Positions 54,148 to 61,881 of a stretch of 64,000 nt of DNA are shown here, piece after piece. Numbering within the stretch: position 1 is the stretch's first letter; every line of letters begins with the position of its first letter. The stretch is from Paraprevotella xylaniphila YIT 11841 (lineage in GTDB: Bacteria; Bacteroidota; Bacteroidia; Bacteroidales; Bacteroidaceae): assembly GCF_000205165.1 (NCBI RefSeq), contig NZ_GL883885.1, forward strand, positions 3,317-67,316, read 5' to 3'. Below the pieces are notes generated by a model, which worked only from the letters and a program-made list of their open reading frames with translations, was not told the origin of the DNA and searched no databases. A program made the position numbers and the translations under genes.

Positions 54148-55311
54148 TTATTGAGTTAAAAACTTTATCATCTCGGCACCGGCCAACAAATAACAACCGA
54201 TGGCAAAATCCTCGAAATCCGGCTTGCTGTCATATCCTACCGGCTGACCGTCTTTCGGTTCCTTACCGGTCCCTTGCACGTATCCCAGAAATCCGTCCGG
54301 ATGCACCGCGTCGTGCATCAACGCATTCCATGCCTTTAATGCAGGCTCTCCAAAAACTTCGTCCGACAAGACCCCGTTGCGCATTCCCCATGCCATACCA
54401 TACAGGAACAGCGCAGTACCGGTTGTTTCCGGACCTCCGTAATGAAATTCATCGGTCAGGCTGCAATTCCAGAAACCATCGCCCCGCTGGCATTTCTTCA
54501 CTGAGAAAGCCATGGCAAGGAAATCATCCGTCAGCAATTTCTTGATGTCCGCAATCTCCTGCTTCTCGCCTCCGACAAACAAATCCTCCGCCCGTTCCAT
54601 CTCGTCTATCGTACGTGCCAACGCTGCCATGACCCAACCATTCCCACGGCTCCAGTAGCAACTCTTCCCGTTCGGCTCCTTATAAGGCGGAATAAAATCG
54701 GCGTCACGCCACCACAAACCGTCTATCGTATTAAACAGTCCGACCTGTCCGGCACAGTCGCGCGTATAGCCATACAGTTCCCTCATCGTACGGAAATAGC
54801 GAATGTCCTGCTTGACTACGCCCATTTTGGCATAGACGGGCATGGCCATTTGCAAGGCGTCTATCCACGACCAATCCCCTCGTTCCGTACTGTTCACCAC
54901 GTTATTGAGCATACGTTCCGTATTCCCCAAAACCTGGGCATCTTCATGCAGGCGATACAAATCAATATAAACCTGCGCGCAACATTGGTTGTCGGCATTA
55001 CGTGTATGCGAACCTCCACGGAATCCCCACAAATTCGCCACAGCCCAATCCATGGCATATTCCACATAGCGAGGCTGTGGAGCAACTTCGTTCAAAGCCA
55101 ACAGTCCCTCCATATACACACTGCGCGTCCAAATATTAGAGGGACGAACACCGTTTATCCGTATGGAATCCCCCGCCACAGGGTGCTGAGCCATAAAACG
55201 TTCGTTCACCAAAACCATCTGCTCTATCATAAGCTTCCTATCCGGTCGCCGACCGGCCATAAGCCCAGTGACACAAGATATAAAAAGGATTAACCACAGC
55301 GTTTTCTTCAT
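54148..55311 (-). CDS. Unsaturated rhamnogalacturonyl hydrolase-like (GH105), exported
   Basis: A 387-residue (alpha/alpha)6-barrel protein with signal peptide (MKKTLWLILFISCVTGLMAGR). GH105/YteR features: SVYMEGLLALNEV, NADNQCCAQVYIDLY, GLWWRDADF, SRGNGWVMAALARTIDEM and GPETTGTALFLYGMAWG. These enzymes remove the unsaturated uronic acid left by rhamnogalacturonan lyases. It is the first gene of the three-gene operon, with the promoter at 55334-55341. Confidence 0.9.
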   Translation of the reverse strand: MKKTLWLILFISCVTGLMAGRRPDRKLMIEQMVLVNERFMAQHPVAGDSIRINGVRPSNIWTRSVYMEGLLALNEVAPQPRYVEYAMDWAVANLWGFRGGSHTRNADNQCCAQVYIDLYRLHEDAQVLGNTERMLNNVVNSTERGDWSWIDALQMAMPVYAKMGVVKQDIRYFRTMRELYGYTRDCAGQVGLFNTIDGLWWRDADFIPPYKEPNGKSCYWSRGNGWVMAALARTIDEMERAEDLFVGGEKQEIADIKKLLTDDFLAMAFSVKKCQRGDGFWNCSLTDEFHYGGPETTGTALFLYGMAWGMRNGVLSDEVFGEPALKAWNALMHDAVHPDGFLGYVQGTGKEPKDGQPVGYDSKPDFEDFAIGCYLLAGAEMIKFLTQ

Positions 55312-55333
55312 TTAATATAGGTATTAATAAGAG

Positions 55334-55341
55334 CAAAGATA
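55334..55341 (-). promoter_or_regulatory. -7 promoter box of the GH105-GH2-CE12 operon
   Basis: TATCTTTG on the minus strand, a perfect TAnnTTTG match 22 nt upstream of the ATG at 55311. Confidence 0.65.
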
Positions 55342-55380
55342 GTTTTTTTTCATCTTACCCTGAAAAAAATCCGGTTTTAT

Positions 55381-55411
55381 TTTTGTATTTAAAAAATATA
55401 TCCTACCTTTG
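55381..55411 (+). promoter_or_regulatory. Promoter of tRNA-Thr
   Basis: A -33 element TTTTG (55381-55385) and a -7 box TACCTTTG (55404-55411), 18 nt apart. The -7 box ends 15 nt upstream of the tRNA 5' end. Confidence 0.8.
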
Positions 55412-55426
55412 CACGCGAAATCAAAA

Positions 55427-55499
55427 GCCGACATGGCTCAGTTGGTAGAGCATTTCATTCGTAATGAAAGGGTCCGGGGTTCGAGTCCCCGTGTCGGCT
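55427..55499 (+). tRNA. tRNA-Thr (anticodon CGT)
   Basis: A 73-nt cloverleaf: acceptor GCCGACA/TGTCGGC with discriminator T, D loop CTCAGTTGGTAGAG, anticodon loop TTCGTAA giving CGT, T loop GGTTCGAGTCC. CCA is not encoded. It has its own promoter and terminator. Confidence 0.95.
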
Positions 55500-55505
55500 C
55501 AAAGG

Positions 55506-55545
55506 AAAAAGGAAGAAAATAATTTATATTTTCTTCCTTTTTTAT
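55506..55545 (+). terminator. Terminator of tRNA-Thr
   Basis: Hairpin with arms GGAAGAAAAT and ATTTTCTTCC, flanked by A and T runs, beginning 7 nt after the tRNA. Confidence 0.85.
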
Positions 55546-55672
55546 TATCAAATTCCAGAATTGCTACTATAAGACAAAAGCAACCATCGTCTCAATTACA
55601 TGAAAGATGGTTGCCTTTCCACGCGACAATCCTACTTGGGTTTCTTTAATCTTTCTATTCCTTAGCTTACCT

Positions 55673-56089
55673 CTAAAGCTGTTGGCCGCCTAAAATATGG
55701 CAGTCTTCCTCAGAGAGCTGTTTCAGGCACTCGGACAGATTGCTCGGCCGGATAACGATATTCGCCCGGTCTCCCTGGGCAAAGGCATACATATACTCGA
55801 TAAAAATCTGATGCTCGGCCAACTTCTCCAAAATCTTAGACAGCGCACCGGCCACGTTCGGACAACTGATGCAAACCACATCGGTCAGAATCACTGCGAA
55901 ATCTTTCGCACGCAATACTTCTACCGCCTTGTCTACGTCGGACACAATCAAACGAAGGATACCGAAATCCGTAGTCTCCGCCATACTGAAAGCGTGCATG
56001 TTGATACCTTGTTCGCCCAAAGCTTTGGTCACTTCGTTGATTCTCCCGCTTTTGTTTTCCAAGAAAACGGATAATTGTTTGATAGTCAT
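55673..56089 (-). CDS. Tandem ACT-domain protein
   Basis: A 138-residue protein of two ACT domains (about 1-70, LSVFLENKSGRINEVTKALG; about 71-138, CPNVAGALSKILEKLAEHQIF). Free-standing ACT proteins bind amino acids and regulate partner enzymes. As the last cistron of the indolepyruvate oxidoreductase/phenylacetate-CoA ligase operon it probably senses an aromatic or branched amino acid; the ligand is not known. Confidence 0.92.
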   Translation of the reverse strand: MTIKQLSVFLENKSGRINEVTKALGEQGINMHAFSMAETTDFGILRLIVSDVDKAVEVLRAKDFAVILTDVVCISCPNVAGALSKILEKLAEHQIFIEYMYAFAQGDRANIVIRPSNLSECLKQLSEEDCHILGGQQL

Positions 56090-56106
56090 ACTCTTTCGTT
56101 TTTGAA

Positions 56107-57417
56107 TTAAGCCAACACACGTTTATCTATCACTCGCGTACTTTTCCCTTCGCTCCTCGGCAGGCTGTTGGGTTCCACCAATTTCACTTCCGCACTGATG
56201 GAAAGCACGCTTTTCAGACGTTCGGCCAAACATTTCTTTAAAGCCAGCATACCGCCTAAATCGTCTGAGAAATTATCCGGACGCAACTCTACCTGTACCT
56301 CCAACATATCCATGTTGTTTTTGCGGTCTACCACCAACATGTAACGGGGCGCAAATTCCGGCATCTCCAGAATCACGTTTTCCACCTGCGAGGGGAACAC
56401 GTTAATGCCGCGTATGATCAGCATATCGTCGCTCCGTCCGAGGATACGCGTAAAGCGTACACTGGTACGTCCGCATTCGCACGTGCCGGGCATCAATGTC
56501 GTCAGGTCTTTCGTACGGTAGCGCAACAGCGGCATTCCGGTCTTCGTCAGCGTAGTCAGCACCAACTCCCCTTCTTGCCCGAGCGGCAGTACCTCGCCGG
56601 TTTCCGGATGGATGATTTCCGGATAGAAATGGTCTTCCGCGATATGCGAACCGTTCTTGCAGCCGCACTCGTAAGCTACGCCCGGCCCCATGATTTCACT
56701 CAATCCGTAAATGTTGTAGGCCTGAACGCCCAAACGTTCTTCTATCTCGCGGCGCATGTTCTCCGTCCACGGCTCCGCCCCGAACGCGCCGATGCGCAAC
56801 TTTAAATCGTCGGCCGAAAGCCCTTGCTTATGCAACGCCTCAGCCAGATACAGGGCATAGGAAGGCGTACAGGCAATACCCGTCACTCCAAGGTCTCTCA
56901 ACAGACGGATATGTTTCTCCGTATTCCCGGTAGAAGTAGGCAATACGGTAGCCCCCAGATGCTCCACGCCATAATGGGCACCCAGTCCGCCCGTAAACAA
57001 CCCGTAGCCATATCCCACGGAAACGATATCTCCACGCGTCACGCCATAGGCCGTCAACGCACGTGCTATCACTTCTTTCCAAATCTCCAGGTCACGATAA
57101 GTATAACCTACGATGGTGGGGTTGCCCGTCGTGCCGGAGGAGGCATGGATACGGACTATCTCGGACATGGGTGTAGCCAACAGGCCCACCGGATAATTAT
57201 CACGCAAATCCGCCTTGGTCGTAAAAGGCAATTTCACAATGTCGTCTATCGTACGGATATCATCCGGAAGCAAATCCATTTCCTGCATCTTAGCCCGGTA
57301 GAAAGGCGTGTTATGATATACCAAATCCACCAACTTGTGCAGCCGTTTCCCCTGCAAGTCGCGCAATTCCTCACGACTCATGCACTCTTTATTCTTGTTC
57401 CAAATCATGTTTTCCAT
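56107..57417 (-). CDS. paaK: Phenylacetate-CoA ligase-family adenylate-forming enzyme
   Basis: A 436-residue ANL-superfamily enzyme. Motifs: HASSGTTGNPTIVGYT (P-loop), FGAEPWTENMRREIEER, NIYGLSEIMGPGVAYECG, YRTKDLTTL and GRSDDMLIIRGINVFPSQVE. It interconverts an aryl- or phenylacetate with its CoA thioester and ATP. In a fermenting anaerobe next to IorAB it could run in the ATP-forming direction, releasing arylacetate, or activate imported arylacetate for amino-acid synthesis. It ends 17 nt before the ACT gene and starts 5 nt after the aminotransferase stop. Confidence 0.93.
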   Translation of the reverse strand: MENMIWNKNKECMSREELRDLQGKRLHKLVDLVYHNTPFYRAKMQEMDLLPDDIRTIDDIVKLPFTTKADLRDNYPVGLLATPMSEIVRIHASSGTTGNPTIVGYTYRDLEIWKEVIARALTAYGVTRGDIVSVGYGYGLFTGGLGAHYGVEHLGATVLPTSTGNTEKHIRLLRDLGVTGIACTPSYALYLAEALHKQGLSADDLKLRIGAFGAEPWTENMRREIEERLGVQAYNIYGLSEIMGPGVAYECGCKNGSHIAEDHFYPEIIHPETGEVLPLGQEGELVLTTLTKTGMPLLRYRTKDLTTLMPGTCECGRTSVRFTRILGRSDDMLIIRGINVFPSQVENVILEMPEFAPRYMLVVDRKNNMDMLEVQVELRPDNFSDDLGGMLALKKCLAERLKSVLSISAEVKLVEPNSLPRSEGKSTRVIDKRVLA

Positions 57418-57422
57418 TTCGT

Positions 57423-58742
57423 CTAATTTAAAGGATGATCCAAACGGAAAGCCTTCATCCGCTCCTCCATGAGCGGATAAAGTTCCTCACGCATACGGGA
57501 CGTACATGCCCTCACGCCGGGCTGCCCGCTGCCGGTTGTCTCCAACGAGATACTGCTCACTCCATAATATAACAGTTCGCGCAACAATTCGCCACCACTC
57601 ATCCGGCCATAGCCCACGGTAAAGAAAAAACCGTCTCCCACCGGCCGCGTCACATCGTAGTCATACACGATGTGGAATCCGTTGTCGGTGAATATCTTCT
57701 TCATCCGTTCAGCCCGTCGGGCATATTCACGCACGTCGGCTGCAAAATCCAATTCTCCGTCCGTGGCCGCCCGCAGCATTTCGGCATAGCCATACTGCGT
57801 GGAGGCCGTACAACCGGAAGTTATCATATACAGCACCGAAGCCACGAAAGTCTGCCCGAACACGCCGGAGTCACCGTAACGTTCGGCCAACGCCGGATAA
57901 TGCGTGTCGAACAATTTGTCGGACACACAAGCCACGGCCATCCGCTGCCCGGCATAGCTGAAGATTTTGGAGGAAGACAGCATAAGGATGTAATTGTCCG
58001 TATAGCGGGCCACCGTAGGCGGATAAGGTGCCTTCCAAGGTTGGCCCAAGTCCTGACGGAAGTCCATACAGAAATAAGCCATGTCTTCCAATACGATAAC
58101 CCCGTAACGGGTGGACAACTCACCGATAATCGCCAGTTCGCTGTCCTCCAAGCAAATCCATGCCGGATTGTTCGGATTGGAGTAAACGATAGCCGCGATG
58201 TCGCCCTGTTTCAGATAACTCTCCAGCTTCTCCCTCAACGCCTCTCCCCGATAATGGTAGATGTCGAACTGTTCCCACTTCGCCCCGATGATGCGCAACT
58301 GGGATTTCTGGATGGGGAATCCCGGGTCGATGAACAGCACCTTGTCTTTTCCCGGCACGCACTGTGTGGTAATGACGAATGCCCCGAACGAGGCAGCCAC
58401 CGAACCAGTCGTCGGAATGCAAGCCCGTGGCGAGATGTCTATATCGACAAAAGCCTTCACGAAGCGCGAAGCTTCGCGCTTCAGTTCTGGAATCCCGTCG
58501 GCTGCAGGATACTGCGCCCCCACTCCACGGTCCAAAGCGGCCTTCTCCGCTTCCACGCCGACACGATTGGCAGGCAGGCCCGGCGAACCTTGATCCATTC
58601 GGATGAATGGAATCCCCGTCTGTTGTTCCAAACGGGAAGCCACCAACAGCACCTCGCCGATGGTGGCATGGGCGAGGTCGGCAATCTGCAACTCCTTTAC
58701 TACAGATGCCACCAACTCTTCACTAAAAACCTGATGTCCCAT
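57423..58742 (-). CDS. Pyridoxal-phosphate aminotransferase, class I/II
   Basis: A 439-residue fold-type I aminotransferase. Visible: the NPNNPAWICLEDSELAIIG substrate/cofactor region, the PLP lysine in LSSSKIFSYAGQRMAVACVS, and the C-terminal Arg in GQPGVRACTSRMREELYP. In this operon it should convert aromatic amino acids to aryl-pyruvates (or the reverse) for IorAB. Specificity is inferred from context only. Confidence 0.9.
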   Translation of the reverse strand: MGHQVFSEELVASVVKELQIADLAHATIGEVLLVASRLEQQTGIPFIRMDQGSPGLPANRVGVEAEKAALDRGVGAQYPAADGIPELKREASRFVKAFVDIDISPRACIPTTGSVAASFGAFVITTQCVPGKDKVLFIDPGFPIQKSQLRIIGAKWEQFDIYHYRGEALREKLESYLKQGDIAAIVYSNPNNPAWICLEDSELAIIGELSTRYGVIVLEDMAYFCMDFRQDLGQPWKAPYPPTVARYTDNYILMLSSSKIFSYAGQRMAVACVSDKLFDTHYPALAERYGDSGVFGQTFVASVLYMITSGCTASTQYGYAEMLRAATDGELDFAADVREYARRAERMKKIFTDNGFHIVYDYDVTRPVGDGFFFTVGYGRMSGGELLRELLYYGVSSISLETTGSGQPGVRACTSRMREELYPLMEERMKAFRLDHPLN

Positions 58743-58748
58743 ATCCGC

Positions 58749-59330
58749 TTACTTTAAGTCCGAAGCCGCATGCCCCAAATCGAAAGCCCGGCGGTTCATT
58801 TCCACTACAGCCTCCCCTTTTGTCCCGAACACACGGGCGATACTTTCACGCAACTCCTCCACAGACAGGATGTTCAGGTAACGGGCCGCAGCCCCCAACA
58901 GCATCACATTGGCGCACTTCGGCATGGAATGTTCCTTGGCCAATGCGTCCACATCCACCATGACGACATGGGGCAATGCCCTCAATTCGGCCATCAAAGC
59001 CTCGTCTTCGGGATAATTGGGAATGTTTTTGAACGGGGAAGAAGAGGTAATCACCCAACCCTCCTTATTTAAATAAGGTATATACCGCAAAGCCTCCATC
59101 GGCTCCAACGAGAGAATCATGTCGGCAGTTCCTACCGCAATCAAATCGGAAGCAATCTCCCCGTCGGACAAACGCAAGTTGGACTGCACGTCGCCTCCGC
59201 GCTGGCTCATGCCGTGCACCTCAGCCTGTTTCAAGGTCAACCCTGCCTGCGTGGCAGCCTCACCGATGATGGTGGCAATGGAAAGGATGCCTTGTCCTCC
59301 CACGCCCGAAAGAATTATATCTTGTTTCAT
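58749..59330 (-). CDS. iorB: Indolepyruvate ferredoxin oxidoreductase beta subunit
   Basis: A 193-residue gamma-type subunit of 2-oxoacid:ferredoxin oxidoreductases. N-terminal IILSGVGGQGILSIATIIGEA, then VHGMSQRGGDVQSNLRL and DALAKE. It pairs with IorA to oxidatively decarboxylate aryl-pyruvates to aryl-acetyl-CoA. The ATG at 59330 overlaps the iorA stop by 4 nt; the longer frame beginning at 59384 would be inside iorA. Confidence 0.95.
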   Translation of the reverse strand: MKQDIILSGVGGQGILSIATIIGEAATQAGLTLKQAEVHGMSQRGGDVQSNLRLSDGEIASDLIAVGTADMILSLEPMEALRYIPYLNKEGWVITSSSPFKNIPNYPEDEALMAELRALPHVVMVDVDALAKEHSMPKCANVMLLGAAARYLNILSVEELRESIARVFGTKGEAVVEMNRRAFDLGHAASDLK

Positions 59331-60940
59331 GCTTTCTTTTCTGCTCTTTTCTGTTTCAACTTTCTGTTCAAGGTCTGTATGCACTCCCGGCGCGGGATGA
59401 TGACCGACACCCCTTTGTACTCTATCTCTTCACGAAGAATACGCGTAATCTCGTCCATGTTCTTAGGCAACGGCACCACTACACGCACATGTTCCGGCTC
59501 CACCCCAAGCCCCAGGCAAATCGCCTCGAACTTGTTCGTACCGGCAGAGTCTTGCCCGCCGGTCATCGCCGTAGTCAGGTTGTCCGATATGATGACGGTA
59601 ATCTGCGCCTTGTCGTTCACGGCATCCAACAATCCCGTCATCCCCGAATGGGTAAACGTGGAATCGCCGATGACTGCGATGGCCGGAAACACACCGGCGT
59701 CGGCCGCCCCTTTAGCCATCGTAATGGAAGCCCCCATGTCGAGGCAAGTGTCTATGGCACGGAAAGGCGGCAAAGCACCTAATGTATAACAACCGATGTC
59801 GGCAAACACGCGTGCATCGGGATATTCCTTTACCACTTCGTTCAAAGCCGTGTACACGTCGCGGTGGCCGCATCCCTGACATAAGGCAGGCGGGCGTCCC
59901 ACCACATTCTTCGGGGCATCGAAGTAACGCTCCGGCCGGTGTCCCATAGCCGCAGCCACGCTGTCCGGCGTCAGTTCCCCCGTACGCGGCAAGTCGCCCG
60001 TCAGACGACCTCGTACGGGATAGTCTGCGGACAGCATCCCCCTCACGAGTTCTTCGGCAAAAGGCTGGCCGTCTTCCACCACCAGAATCTCACGACTGTC
60101 GGCAGCCAAGCGCCGCACCAAGTCAGCGGGCAAAGGATATTGGGTGATTTTAAGAATGTTGAACTTCTCCGCCGCCTCGCGTACCTCCGTCACATAGTTA
60201 TACCCTATACCGCAGGCCAATATGCCCACCGGTTTCTCTCCCGAAGCCTGTTCGTAACGCGTGTAAGGAGCTTCGGCCGCAGCCTGTTCCAGACACGGTT
60301 GCTGTTCCACCAATGCGGCATATTTCCGGCGCGAATTGGCAGGAAGGAGCACCCAACTGGCCGGATCCTTCGCACAGGGCAACGCCCTCACCTCTTCGGC
60401 TTCTTCCTTCACCGTCACAGCGGCACGGGAGTGCGCCAAACGCATCACGATACGCATCAGCACCGGCAACTTCTCCCGTTCGGAAAGTTCGAAGCCGTAT
60501 TGCATCATGTCGTACGCCTCTTGTTGAGTAGACGGTTCCAAGGTCGTTATCATGGAAAACTTACCGTAGAAACGGGAGTCCTGTTCATTCTGTGAAGAGT
60601 GCATGGAAGGGTCGTCCGCCACAACCACGATCATGCCGCCGTTCACGCCCGTAATGGCAGCGTTGACAAAAGCATCGGCCGCCACGTTCAGCCCCACGTG
60701 CTTCATGCAGGCTATCACACGCGCACCGGCGTAGGATGCCCCCAAAGCCGCTTCTACAGCTGTCTTCTCATTCGTACACCACGTGCTGTGCAAGCCTCGC
60801 GCACGCGCCAACGGGTGCCGTTGGATATATTCGGTGATTTCCGTGCTCGGTGTCCCCGGATAAGCGTATACTCCGCGAATGCCCGCATGGATAGCCCCGA
60901 GAGCTATGGCCTCATCACCTAACAAAAGTTTCTTTTCCAT
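59327..60940 (-). CDS. iorA: Indolepyruvate ferredoxin oxidoreductase alpha subunit, without a ferredoxin domain
   Basis: A 537-residue TPP enzyme: the pyrimidine-binding/domain I part at the N-terminus (MEKKLLLGDEAIALGAIHAG, GVYAYPGTPSTEI, CMKHVGLNVAADAFVN), and the TPP-pyrophosphate part near 330-480 (LCQGCGHRDVYTALNEVV, DIGCYTLGALPPF, GDSTFTHSGMTGLLDAV). Many IorA proteins have a further C-terminal 8-Fe ferredoxin domain; here the protein ends after IIPRRECIQTLNRKLKQK with no Cys clusters, so electrons must leave by a separate ferredoxin. It lies 19 nt after the amidase gene. Confidence 0.95.
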   Translation of the reverse strand: MEKKLLLGDEAIALGAIHAGIRGVYAYPGTPSTEITEYIQRHPLARARGLHSTWCTNEKTAVEAALGASYAGARVIACMKHVGLNVAADAFVNAAITGVNGGMIVVVADDPSMHSSQNEQDSRFYGKFSMITTLEPSTQQEAYDMMQYGFELSEREKLPVLMRIVMRLAHSRAAVTVKEEAEEVRALPCAKDPASWVLLPANSRRKYAALVEQQPCLEQAAAEAPYTRYEQASGEKPVGILACGIGYNYVTEVREAAEKFNILKITQYPLPADLVRRLAADSREILVVEDGQPFAEELVRGMLSADYPVRGRLTGDLPRTGELTPDSVAAAMGHRPERYFDAPKNVVGRPPALCQGCGHRDVYTALNEVVKEYPDARVFADIGCYTLGALPPFRAIDTCLDMGASITMAKGAADAGVFPAIAVIGDSTFTHSGMTGLLDAVNDKAQITVIISDNLTTAMTGGQDSAGTNKFEAICLGLGVEPEHVRVVVPLPKNMDEITRILREEIEYKGVSVIIPRRECIQTLNRKLKQKRAEKKA

Positions 60941-60959
60941 ATCTTTATATCTACTGAGT

Positions 60960-61724
60960 TTAAATATTCAATGTAAAATCATCGGCATCATCCAATACCG
61001 GAAATTTGCGGCGAAATTCGGCCAGGCTGTCCATATCCACCTCCACCGTCACGGCATCTACCCGGCCCTGCTCACAGGCCGCTACCGTACGTCCGTAAGG
61101 GTCTATCACCAACGTGCCTCCGCAATACTCGCAAGACGGATCCGTCCCCACACGGTTCACCCCCGCCACATAGCACTGGTTTTCGATGGCCCTTGCCCGT
61201 AGCAAGGCCAACCAGGCTTCCACACGCGGCGTAGGCCAACTGGCCACATAGAGCGCCACGTCGTAGTCCTTCCGGTTGCGCGCCCATACGGGAAAACGTA
61301 AATCGTAGCAAATCTGGAGCAGGATTCGTACACCCCGGAACTCCACGACCACACGTTCCCGCCCGGCTGTAAAACGATAGTGCTCTCCACCGTACGTGAA
61401 CAAATGCTTTTTGTCATACGAACGGACCGCCCCGTCCGGACTTACGAAATAGAAACGATTATAATACTTTCCGCCTTCCTGTACGGCCACGCTACCGGCC
61501 ACGGCACAATCGTGCCCTGCGGCATAGCGGCGCATCCAGCGCAGCGTATCACTGTCCGCCGGTTCGGCCAGTCCTTCGGGTTGCGTACAGAACCCGGTGG
61601 AGAACATTTCGGGTAACACATATACATCCGACCCGGGACAAGCCTCCATCGCCTGCTCGGCATTCCTCACATTAGTTTCCGGATTCCCCCATGAAATATC
61701 TTGTTGCAAAAGTGTTATTTTCAT
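60960..61724 (-). CDS. Carbon-nitrogen hydrolase (omega-amidase/YafV-like)
   Basis: A 254-residue nitrilase-superfamily amidase. The catalytic triad is visible as Glu in VLPEMFSTGFC, Lys in YDKKHLFTYGGEH and Cys in LLQICYDLRFPVWARN. The GGEH segment and length fit the omega-amidase (YafV/Nit2) branch, which hydrolyses 2-oxoglutaramate formed when glutamine is the transamination donor. As first gene before IorAB and the aminotransferase, this would pull aromatic aminotransferase reactions forward. Assignment within the superfamily is by motif and context. Confidence 0.85.
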   Translation of the reverse strand: MKITLLQQDISWGNPETNVRNAEQAMEACPGSDVYVLPEMFSTGFCTQPEGLAEPADSDTLRWMRRYAAGHDCAVAGSVAVQEGGKYYNRFYFVSPDGAVRSYDKKHLFTYGGEHYRFTAGRERVVVEFRGVRILLQICYDLRFPVWARNRKDYDVALYVASWPTPRVEAWLALLRARAIENQCYVAGVNRVGTDPSCEYCGGTLVIDPYGRTVAACEQGRVDAVTVEVDMDSLAEFRRKFPVLDDADDFTLNI

Positions 61725-61747
61725 ACAATTTTGATATTAGATAGGCA

Positions 61748-61755
61748 CAAAGGTA
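61748..61755 (-). promoter_or_regulatory. -7 promoter box of the aromatic 2-oxo-acid operon
   Basis: TACCTTTG on the minus strand, a perfect TAnnTTTG match 23 nt upstream of the ATG at 61724. Confidence 0.65.
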
Positions 61756-61822
61756 ACGAAAATAAAAGAAAGAAGCATCTTTTTCCGATAAAGTATTCAA
61801 AAAAAGTAATGAACAAACGCAG

Positions 61823-61856
61823 CTCCGCCGCCTTTTTCCATGAAAAGGCGGCGGAG
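61823..61856 (-). terminator. Terminator after the GH95 gene
   Basis: A 14-bp perfect hairpin CTCCGCCGCCTTTT/AAAAGGCGGCGGAG with a 6-nt loop, located 26 nt after the GH95 stop and before the next promoter. The T tail is weak. Confidence 0.75.
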
Positions 61857-61881
61857 TAGCACGTTTTTTAGGGCTATATCT

